A model generated the notes under the pieces. It searched no databases, was not told the DNA's origin, and was given only the letters and a program-made list of their open reading frames with translations. Shown here piece by piece: positions 58,174-64,000 of a DNA stretch of 64,000 nt. Position numbers and translations under genes: made by a program. Within the stretch, counting starts at the first letter, position 1; every line of letters begins with the position of its first letter. This DNA is from Pseudomonas benzenivorans (GTDB lineage: Bacteria; Pseudomonadota; Gammaproteobacteria; Pseudomonadales; Pseudomonadaceae), in contig NZ_FNCT01000001.1 in NCBI RefSeq assembly GCF_900100495.1, forward strand, positions 62,001 to 126,000, in the 5' to 3' direction.

Positions 58174-59130
58174 ATGTTGTCGTGCGTTCCCGCCGTCGGC
58201 CGTTACCTGCCTCTCGCCGCGCTGTTTGCCATGGGTTCTGCCCTCGCCCTGGAATTGCCTTTACCGCCGCCCGGTGATGACATCGTGGGCCAGGTGCAGG
58301 TGGTCAAGGCCAAATACGAAGATACCTTTGCCGACCTTGGCGTGGCCAACGACCTGGGCTATCTGGAGATGATCGCGGCTAACCCGGGCGTCGATGCCTG
58401 GCTGCCTGGCGAGGGCACGGAGATCATCCTGCCGACGCGTTTCATCCTGCCGCCAGGGCCGCGTGAGGGGATCGTGATCAACCTCGCCGAGTACCGCATG
58501 TATTACTTCCCCAAAGGGCAGAATGTGGTGCACACCTTCCCGTTGGGCATCGGTCGCGAGGGCTGGAGTTCGCCGGTGACCGCTGCGCGGATCACGGCGA
58601 AAACCCCGAATCCGGGCTGGAGTCCGCCGAAGTCGATTCTCGAGGAACATGCCGCCAATGGCGACCCGCTGCCGGCCTATGTGCCGCCGGGGCCGGATAA
58701 TCCGCTGGGTCCCTACAAGATGTCGTTGTCGGTGCCCGGTTACCTGATCCACGGCACGAACAAGAAGTTCGGAATCGGTATGCGTGTCAGCCATGGCTGT
58801 TTCCGCATGCTTAACCATAACGTCCTGCAATTGGCCGATATGGCTCCGGTCGGCACGCCGGTGCGCATCATCAACGAGCCTTATAAGTTCGGCCGGAGCA
58901 ATGGCAAGGTCTACCTGGAGGCTCATGCTCCCCTCGATGATACGGGCGCGCCTTCGATGGTCGATAAGCACACCGCGGTGATCAATGCGCTGCTCAAGCG
59001 TGACGAGATGGGCGACCTGCGTCTGGACTGGGAGGTGGTGCGCGAAGTGGTCGCTGCCGAAGATGGCCTGCCGGTGAAGATTGCCGATCCGGATATGGCG
59101 ATCGCCAGTAGTACATCCGCGACGCTCTGA
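58174..59130 (+). CDS. L,D-transpeptidase (YkuD family)
   Basis: A 318-residue exported enzyme. Signal peptide to about residue 26 (LPLAALFAMGSALA); a LysM-like segment (about 35-95, with ANDLGYLEMIAANPGVDAWLPG and EIILPTRFILP) binds peptidoglycan; the YkuD domain has HGT at 193-195 and SHGCFRM with nucleophile Cys209. Such enzymes make 3-3 cross-links or attach Braun-type lipoprotein to peptidoglycan. The next gene, convergent, is oprI, the P. aeruginosa peptidoglycan-linked lipoprotein, which makes OprI a tempting substrate. ATG 58174 is the start because it begins the signal peptide. Matches PA2854 by position. Confidence 0.92.
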   Translation: MLSCVPAVGRYLPLAALFAMGSALALELPLPPPGDDIVGQVQVVKAKYEDTFADLGVANDLGYLEMIAANPGVDAWLPGEGTEIILPTRFILPPGPREGIVINLAEYRMYYFPKGQNVVHTFPLGIGREGWSSPVTAARITAKTPNPGWSPPKSILEEHAANGDPLPAYVPPGPDNPLGPYKMSLSVPGYLIHGTNKKFGIGMRVSHGCFRMLNHNVLQLADMAPVGTPVRIINEPYKFGRSNGKVYLEAHAPLDDTGAPSMVDKHTAVINALLKRDEMGDLRLDWEVVREVVAAEDGLPVKIADPDMAIASSTSATL

Positions 59131-59150
59131 TAGTGCGGCGCTGATCAGGA

Positions 59151-59181
59151 CCCGCTGTGCGGAAGCGTCGGCGGGTTTTTT
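59151..59181 (+). terminator. Rho-independent terminator of the L,D-transpeptidase gene
   Basis: CCCGC (59151-59155) pairs with GCGGG (59171-59175), with further pairing inside, followed by six T. Confidence 0.75.
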
Positions 59182-59215
59182 ATTGGCGCTGGATTGCGGG
59201 CAAACGTGCGGCAAT

Positions 59216-59246
59216 AAAAAAGCCGACCCAGTAACTGGGTCGGCTT
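59216..59246 (-). terminator. Rho-independent terminator of oprI
   Basis: AAGCCGACCCAG (59220-59231) and CTGGGTCGGCTT (59235-59246) are perfect 12-bp arms with loop TAA. On the minus strand a T-run from the A-tract at 59216-59221 follows. The stem begins 18 bp after the oprI stop. Confidence 0.92.
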
Positions 59247-59264
59247 AAATAGCCTTGTGGGCTA

Positions 59265-59516
59265 TTACTTGCGGCTGGCTTTTTCCAGCATACGCAGAGC
59301 GCGCTCGTTGGCTTCGTCAGCAGTTTGCTGAGCCTTCTGAGCTGCGGCCAGAGCTTCATCAGCCTTGCGATAGGCTTCGTCGGCACGGGCTTGAGCGCGA
59401 GCGGCTGCATCTTCAGTAGCGGTCAGACGCGCTTCGGTTTCTTTGGACATGCTGCTGCAACCGGTAGCCAGAACTGCGGCCAATGCCAGAGCAGAGAATT
59501 TCAGAACGTTGTTCAT
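59265..59516 (-). CDS. oprI: Major outer-membrane lipoprotein OprI
   Basis: An 83-residue lipoprotein, the Pseudomonas relative of Braun's lipoprotein. Signal sequence ends in LATGC with lipidated Cys20. The mature part is an alanine-rich heptad coiled coil ([20 protein letters not shown]), ending in KASRK whose terminal Lys is the peptidoglycan attachment site in the family. A strong AAGGGG ribosome site, a clear promoter upstream and a strong terminator fit very high expression. The codon use is notably biased to common codons. Matches PA2853. Confidence 0.97.
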   Translation of the reverse strand: MNNVLKFSALALAAVLATGCSSMSKETEARLTATEDAAARAQARADEAYRKADEALAAAQKAQQTADEANERALRMLEKASRK

Positions 59517-59584
59517 CGTGTTCCCCTTGAGGTGGAGTTTTCCATAAAAGCAATTTCCAAACGGTAGGAAATTAGCCGGCGTAC

Positions 59585-59612
59585 ATACTACCCATAACTT
59601 TTAGTAAGTAAA
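59585..59612 (-). promoter_or_regulatory. Candidate oprI promoter
   Basis: On the minus strand TTTACT (59607-59612), a 16-bp spacer and TAGTAT (59585-59590). The predicted leader is about 60 bases. The rest of 59517-59828 holds an AT-rich stretch and the inverted repeat at 59682; no gene is seen there. Confidence 0.5.
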
Positions 59613-59681
59613 CGGAGACGAGGCAAGCACAGCCGCTTTTTTTCATATTGTCGAAGCCGGCTCCTGCAAGTTGCATGGCTT

Positions 59682-59698
59682 TGTATAAAAAATATACA
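59682..59698. promoter_or_regulatory. Inverted repeat, possible GntR-type operator
   Basis: TGTATA-AAAAA-TATACA forms perfect 6-bp arms with a 5-base A spacer, 130 bp before the GntP permease. GntR-family repressors commonly bind TGTATA/TATACA dyads. No regulator gene is adjacent, and AT-richness makes chance possible. Confidence 0.45.
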
Positions 59699-59828
59699 GT
59701 TCTGCCCGTTGTGCCGGTGCTGCAGCGCATGTCGCTATAAGTCGTCCTGCATGGTGGGCATGCGAATGCATGAGCGGCAGAGGGCGGTCAACGCCATCTG
59801 GCCAATAGAAAAAACAATGGGGATAGCC

Positions 59829-61205
59829 ATGCTAGGGAATGTGGGGTTGTTGGCCGGTTTGCTCTTGCTGATTGTCATGGCCCTGCGTGGCGTGAATATA
59901 TTCATCGCGGCGTTACTCTGCGCCATGTTGGTGGCGCTGAGCAACGGCCTGCGAGTGCCTCAGGCGCTGCTCGAGTACTTTCCTTTCGGTCCGCTGGGCG
60001 CATTCACCTTTGCCGGCAAGTTCTTCGTGCTGTTCCTCTGCGGTGCGGTGTTCGGCAAGGTCATGGCCGCCAGCCAGGCTGCCAGCAGCATCGCCCAGGC
60101 CATCACGCGCAGCCTTGGCACCCGGCGCACCTTGTGGGTCACCATGCTGGTCTGTGCGGTACTGACCTATGGTGGTGTGGTGGTGTTCGTGGTGATTTTC
60201 ACCATGTATCCGCTGGGGATCGGCTTGATGCGCCAAGCCAACTTGCCTAAGCGGTTGTTCTGCGCTGCCACTGCCCTGGGCGCAGGCACTTTCACCATGA
60301 CCGCGTTGCCGGGCACGCCGTCCATTCATAACGTGATCGCCGCCAGTGCCCTGGGTACCGACCTGTTCGCCGGAGCCTGGATCGGTGTGGCCGCCAGCGT
60401 GCTGATGGTCGGATTGGGGATGGCCTATCTACAGCGCGAATGGCGTCTGGCGCGCGAAGGTGGCGAGGGCTTCGAGGCCGGCGCGCAGGATCTGCGGATG
60501 GAGCAGCTAGCCGGGGCGCCGGGCTCCGGACCCGGGTGGGGGCTGGCTCTGGTGCCGATTCTGCTGGTGCTGGGCATCATCATGCTGCCGCGAGTACTGT
60601 TGCTGAGTGGATTGAGTTCCCCGGGCACGGCGGGACTGGGGCAGCTGGTCGGTTTCAGCCAGCAGCAGCCGATCCTCTGGCCGAGCCTGGCCTTGGTGAT
60701 CGCCACCGCCGTTGCGGTTCTGCTGTTCCCCGGTTTGCGCCGCAACACCGTCGCCGTGCTGGGGCAGGGCGCCGACGATGCGATCATGCCGCTGTTGAAC
60801 ACCGCGGCGGTGATCGGCTTCGGCGGGGTGGTGACCCAGACCGCCGGCTTTAGCCAGTTCGCCCAGTGGGTTCTGGCGGTCGATTTGCCGCCACTGTTGT
60901 CGATTTTTGTCTCGGTCAGCGTGGTGTCGGGGATCGTCGGTTCGTCTTCCGGCGGCTTGCAGATATTCATGCAGACCCTGGCGCCGAAGTACCTGGACAT
61001 GGGCGTGGAGCCTGAAGTCCTGCACCGCATCGCCAATATTGCCGCGGGCGGACTCGACTCGCTGCCGCATTGCGGCGCAGTGATCGCCATGCTGATGATC
61101 ATGGGACTGACCCATAGGCAAGCCTACAAGGATATTTTTGTAGTCACGGTGTTGGTCCCCGTGGTGGCGGTCCTGGGCTGTATCGCACTCTTGAGCGTGT
61201 TCTAA
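59829..61205 (+). CDS. GntP family permease
   Basis: A 458-residue permease with about 12 membrane helices. LNTAAVIGFGGVVTQTAGF near residue 322 and SSSGGLQIFMQTL near 375 are characteristic GntP-family segments, and ALPGTPSIHNVI near 161 is the paired motif in the first half. The family takes up gluconate, fructuronate, D-serine or 3-hydroxybutyrate by proton symport; the substrate here is open. ATG 59829 behind GGGGA is preferred over ATG 59817. No catabolic enzymes flank it. An inverted repeat upstream may control it. Confidence 0.88.
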   Translation: MLGNVGLLAGLLLLIVMALRGVNIFIAALLCAMLVALSNGLRVPQALLEYFPFGPLGAFTFAGKFFVLFLCGAVFGKVMAASQAASSIAQAITRSLGTRRTLWVTMLVCAVLTYGGVVVFVVIFTMYPLGIGLMRQANLPKRLFCAATALGAGTFTMTALPGTPSIHNVIAASALGTDLFAGAWIGVAASVLMVGLGMAYLQREWRLAREGGEGFEAGAQDLRMEQLAGAPGSGPGWGLALVPILLVLGIIMLPRVLLLSGLSSPGTAGLGQLVGFSQQQPILWPSLALVIATAVAVLLFPGLRRNTVAVLGQGADDAIMPLLNTAAVIGFGGVVTQTAGFSQFAQWVLAVDLPPLLSIFVSVSVVSGIVGSSSGGLQIFMQTLAPKYLDMGVEPEVLHRIANIAAGGLDSLPHCGAVIAMLMIMGLTHRQAYKDIFVVTVLVPVVAVLGCIALLSVF

Positions 61206-61587
61206 GCCATTGATTCGCAGTGGCCTTACTCCCTCCCGGCCTGATAAGCTCGGTGCATCTCGAGGAGGGGACTGGCGTTGTCGATACAGCGATGAGCGCG
61301 TGTCAATCCCGATCGGAACCGGCCATGGCGGCAACCCGCGAGCTATCGCCGCGAGCGACCGGCAGTGCGAGGGAAGCATTGGTCCATTGGCTCGGCGCGA
61401 CCGAGCATGTTGGTAAACATTGTGCTTTGTTGCTTACGCTGGCATGTTTTATCAGGAGATTTTGACTTGGATAAGGCATGCCGCTATCCCCGCTTTCGGG
61501 CGGCAAGGGCGGGGCGCGGATATCGCTTCGCCTGGGGAGGACAATCGGGTGCCGGGGCAGATTCAGAACCTAATAAGAGGAGTTGCG
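61206..61587 (+). other. 382-bp gap with tandem candidate promoters
   Basis: No gene is supported here. Two promoter-like pairs point to the GNAT gene: TTGTTG (61427-61432) with TATCAG (61450-61455), and TTGACT followed after 17 bp by TATCCC starting near 61463. A small GCTCGG/CCGAGC hairpin lies near 61390-61406. The first half shows nothing I can name. Confidence 0.4.
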
Positions 61588-61869
61588 ATGAGTGAGGTAT
61601 TGTCCATCCACCATGATCTGACGAGCCATCAGTTCGAGACCACTGTGGAGGGGGACCGTGCCTACCTGGCCTATATGGATCTGGGTAAGCAGACCTTGGA
61701 CATCTACCGCACCTTCGTGCCGAACTCGTTGCGCGGCCGTGGTATCGCAGCGGCGCTGACCGAGGATGCGTTGCGCTATGCCGAGCGCATGGGCTACACG
61801 GTGATTCCTTCATGCTCCTACGTTGAGCGTTACATGGAGCGGCGCCAGCGGCATCGTGCACGAGACTGA
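61588..61869 (+). CDS. GNAT-like N-acetyltransferase, short YjdJ/NATD1 type
   Basis: A 93-residue protein of the compact acetyltransferase group. EGDRAYLAYMDLGKQTLDIYRTFVPNSLRGRGIAAALTEDAL contains the acetyl-CoA loop (RGRGIA near residue 50), followed by the C-terminal IPSCSYVERYMERR with Cys typical of this family. A good AGAGGAG lies before ATG 61588. These proteins accept acetyl-CoA, but no substrate is known. Followed by a terminator shared with the DAHP synthase gene. Confidence 0.88.
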   Translation: MSEVLSIHHDLTSHQFETTVEGDRAYLAYMDLGKQTLDIYRTFVPNSLRGRGIAAALTEDALRYAERMGYTVIPSCSYVERYMERRQRHRARD

Positions 61870-61897
61870 CTCGGCACGCGTCATCAGGCAGACAGAG

Positions 61898-61922
61898 AAA
61901 CGCCGGGCATTGCCCGGCGTTT
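61898..61922. terminator. Bidirectional terminator between GNAT and DAHP synthase genes
   Basis: AAACGCCGGGC (61898-61908) and GCCCGGCGTTT (61912-61922) are perfect 11-bp arms with loop ATT; A-rich and T-rich flanks suit both strands. Confidence 0.85.
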
Positions 61923-61941
61923 TGCATATCCGCGTGGTGCT

Positions 61942-63018
61942 TCAGCCGCGCTGACGCTTGGGCAATACGTCCTTGAGCTTGGCGTGCATGCTGCGCAGGG
62001 TTTTCTCGGTGCTGTCCCAGTCGATGCAGGCATCGGTGATGGAAACGCCGTACTTCAGCTGGTTGAGATCCTTGGGGATCGACTGGTTGCCCCAGCCCAG
62101 GTGGCTTTCGACCATCAGGCCAACGATCGACTGATTGCCCTCGAGGATTTGGTTGGCGACGTTGTCCATCACCAGCGGTTGCAGGGCCGGGTCCTTGTTG
62201 GAATTGGCGTGGCTGCAGTCGACCATGATGTTCGGGCGGATGCCGGCTTTGGTCAGTTCCTGCTCGCAAACGGCGACGCTGACCGAATCGTAGTTCGGCT
62301 TGCCGTTACCGCCGCGCAGTACCACATGGCCATAGGCATTGCCTTTGGTGGTCACGATGGAGACGCCGCCTTCCTGGTTGATGCCGAGGAAACGATGCGG
62401 GCTGGAAACCGACTGCAGCGCGTTGATCGCCACGGTCAGGCCGCCGTCGGTGCCGTTCTTGAAGCCGACTGCCGAGGACAGGCCCGAAGCCATTTCGCGG
62501 TGGGTTTGCGACTCGGTGGTGCGCGCGCCGATGGCCGACCAACTGATCAGGTCCTGCAAGTACTGCGGGGAAATCGGGTCGAGCGCCTCGGTGGCGGTCG
62601 GCAGGCCCATTTCGGCCAGGTCGCGCAGCAACTGGCGACCGATGTGCAGGCCGTCCTGGATCTTGAACGAGTCGTCCAGGTACGGATCGTTGATCAGGCC
62701 TTTCCAGCCGACCGTGGTACGCGGCTTCTCGAAATACACACGCATCACCAGGTACAGGGTGTCCGAGACTTCGGCCGCGAGTGCCTTGAGGCGTTCGGCA
62801 TACTCGTGTGCGGCTTTGATGTCATGGATAGAGCAGGGGCCGACCACCACGAACAGGCGATGGTCCTTGCCGTCGAGGATGTCGCGAATCACCTGGCGAC
62901 CTGTGGCGACCGTGCGCAGCGCGGCATCGGTCAGCGGGATCTCGCGCTTGAGTTGTTCGGGGGTTATCAGGGTTTCGTTGGAGGCAACGTTAAGATCATC
63001 GATCGGTAAATCAGCCAT
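61942..63018 (-). CDS. 3-Deoxy-7-phosphoheptulonate (DAHP) synthase, class I alpha
   Basis: A 358-residue enzyme joining phosphoenolpyruvate and erythrose-4-phosphate, the first step of the shikimate pathway. VVVGPCSIHD (about residues 57-66) holds a metal-ligand Cys and the phosphoenolpyruvate site, MRVYFEKPRTTVGWKG the substrate arginines, and KNGTDG, MVDCSHANSNKD and SITDACIDW further ligands. It belongs to the AroF/AroG/AroH group; feedback by Tyr, Phe or Trp cannot be told from sequence by eye, so no symbol is given. Start at ATG 63018 (MADLP) fits relatives; ATG 63030 would add four residues. The 262-bp region to 63280 shows no gene. Confidence 0.94.
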   Translation of the reverse strand: MADLPIDDLNVASNETLITPEQLKREIPLTDAALRTVATGRQVIRDILDGKDHRLFVVVGPCSIHDIKAAHEYAERLKALAAEVSDTLYLVMRVYFEKPRTTVGWKGLINDPYLDDSFKIQDGLHIGRQLLRDLAEMGLPTATEALDPISPQYLQDLISWSAIGARTTESQTHREMASGLSSAVGFKNGTDGGLTVAINALQSVSSPHRFLGINQEGGVSIVTTKGNAYGHVVLRGGNGKPNYDSVSVAVCEQELTKAGIRPNIMVDCSHANSNKDPALQPLVMDNVANQILEGNQSIVGLMVESHLGWGNQSIPKDLNQLKYGVSITDACIDWDSTEKTLRSMHAKLKDVLPKRQRG

Positions 63019-63280
63019 CGTGCTTTTCATCAGGTCAGAGTCGTCAGGTCACAGGAGCCGGCCGCCAGCGATCCCCGTGTGGCGGAGCGCAGCATTTATG
63101 AGCACAGCGGGGAAGCAGAACCTTAGCGCGTTAAGGGCCGCCGAGACAATGGGTCGAAGGTCGTTAATCCAGCAGGAGGCGGGCCGTTGCCAGCCGATTG
63201 CGCCGGCAGCCGCCGCGCTGCTCGCGCTCCCGGCATGGCATCTTGCGCGATAGGACGAAAGGGCAAGCCCGGCAGGCTGC

Positions 63281-63700
63281 TTAGGACAGGCTGGCGTGGG
63301 AGAATTCGGCGGCGTGCTGCGCTATCCATTCCTGGGCGACTACCTCGATTGGCAGATGTTCGCCCGACTCCTGTTCGCGTTGCTGGCGATAGTGTTCGAT
63401 CTGGCACACCTGCTCGACCATCCGCGCGCGAAACAGGGTGTCCTCGTCGAGAAAAGCGATGCCGACCAGGTAATGGTCGGACTGTTTGCGGCACCAGGCC
63501 ACCACGCCCGGGTAGCGTGCCTGCTCGCCGAACAGCGGGATACGCAGCTCAATCGCCGTGCCCCGGCGAAAGCCGCGGCTGGAGTTGCATGCCACCCCGC
63601 CCAGGCTGATATTGTGCAGTCGCTGTGTGGGTACAAAGGTTTGCCTGCGGAGCACCAACTCCACCGGCATGTCACTGGGATGACGCAGAAAACGTCGCAT
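63281..63700 (-). CDS. PilZ domain protein
   Basis: A 139-residue protein. RRFLRHPSDMPVE provides the RxxxR motif and HNISLGGVA the D/NxSxxG motif, the two halves of the c-di-GMP site; in the second motif Asn replaces Asp, as tolerated in PilZ proteins. A C-terminal helical part (about 85-139) is Gln/Glu-rich. ATG 63700 has AAGGTGGG upstream; GTG 63706 is an alternative. Likely a cytoplasmic c-di-GMP effector. It is divergent from the thioredoxin-like gene. Matches PA2842 by position only tentatively. Confidence 0.87.
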   Translation of the reverse strand: MRRFLRHPSDMPVELVLRRQTFVPTQRLHNISLGGVACNSSRGFRRGTAIELRIPLFGEQARYPGVVAWCRKQSDHYLVGIAFLDEDTLFRARMVEQVCQIEHYRQQREQESGEHLPIEVVAQEWIAQHAAEFSHASLS

Positions 63701-63737
63701 GCACACCCACCTTCCATGTCAATAAATCGACATCGCT

Positions 63738-64000
63738 ATGAACAGTATAGTGACAGAGTTGCAACTTTCAGATTTTGATGCAGATTTCCGCTTGCTCGAG
63801 TTGTCGGATGTTTCTCTGGTGATATTCACCAGCACGGGCTGTGCCAGTTGTCGTTGGGCACGTGAAACGCTGCCGAAACTCAGCCTGCCGGTCGCCCGTT
63901 TGGCTTGGATCGACGCGGCCGATAATGCTGGCCTGGTGCAGCGCTATGAGGTATTTCATCTGCCCGCGCTATTCGTCGTGCGCGATGGCCAGTTTCATGG
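63738..64000 (+). CDS. Thioredoxin-like protein, 3' end cut by window edge
   Basis: Eighty-seven codons are visible from ATG 63738 to the window end. VSLVIFTSTGCASCRWARETLP has a CxxC active site (CASC, residues 37-40) after the first strand. YEVFHLPALFVVRDGQF provides the cis-Pro region of the thioredoxin fold. No signal peptide. The CASC centre is unusual against CGPC, so it may be a specialised thiol reductase. The start lacks a strong ribosome site and the -10/-35 region near 63720-63735 is AT-rich. Confidence 0.8.
   Translation, partial: MNSIVTELQLSDFDADFRLLELSDVSLVIFTSTGCASCRWARETLPKLSLPVARLAWIDAADNAGLVQRYEVFHLPALFVVRDGQFH

Overview
The window is GC-rich, densely coded chromosome of a Pseudomonas, most likely from the P. 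aeruginosa / P. alcaligenes side of the genus. Evidence is the OprI lipoprotein, the fabA-fabB pair next to a GacS-like hybrid kinase, a LipA lipase with its foldase, TgpA, and long runs of gene order that I recall from P. aeruginosa PAO1. From fabB to the HBM-type chemoreceptor the order matches the PA1609-PA1646 neighbourhood. From the MoxR gene to the DAHP synthase it matches, in reversed numbering, the PA2875-PA2843 neighbourhood. These equivalences are from memory, not from a search. I saw no prophage, integrase, transposase, CRISPR array, rRNA or tRNA. The accessory signal is in the intergenic repeats.

Layout. 1-5 kb: the 3'-truncated end of an OsmC-type gene, an OmpR-type regulator with a multi-PAS/GAF hybrid kinase, and mddA (methanethiol to dimethyl sulfide). 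5-12 kb, minus strand: a run TonB receptor > periplasmic binding protein > GacS-like hybrid kinase > fabA > fabB. 12-21 kb, plus strand: gpsA, a DUF4389 protein, sixA, an acyl-CoA ligase behind a near-perfect operator palindrome, a hotdog thioesterase, two alpha/beta hydrolases, a GST, a DUF4892 protein and an AI-2E-type permease. 21-24 kb, minus strand: a two-component pair followed, across a 177-bp palindromic element, by a five-EF-hand protein. 24.5-32.7 kb: kdpFABC-kdpDE with a KdpE-like box upstream and palindromic repeats in both large intercistronic gaps. 33-37 kb: a patatin, selD-selU, a small lipoprotein and a flavin reductase-like protein. 37-47 kb: two chemoreceptors around a MoxR / DUF58 / TgpA operon, a CHAD protein and a thioesterase. 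47-57 kb: tatD, an MltF-like lytic transglycosylase, a DoxX protein, lipA-lipH with a sigma54-type promoter, thpR, greB and the ybbA-ybbP transporter. 57-64 kb: tesA, an L,D-transpeptidase, oprI, a GntP permease, a GNAT, a DAHP synthase, a PilZ protein and the start of a thioredoxin-like gene.

How it fits together. Much of the region serves lipids and envelope: unsaturated fatty acid synthesis (fabA/fabB), glycerol-3-phosphate (gpsA), acyl-CoA activation and hydrolysis, secreted lipase and foldase, TesA, patatin, peptidoglycan enzymes and OprI. A second theme is sensing: three hybrid or classical kinase systems, KdpDE, two chemoreceptors, SixA and PilZ.

The points most worth following up are: two inverted copies of a 177-bp palindromic element, each placed at a stop codon and showing paired arm-to-arm changes; the repeats inside kdp; the KdpE-like box; the sigma54 promoter of lipA; the operator at the acyl-CoA ligase; and the operon that joins a TonB receptor, a binding protein and a GacS-like kinase.
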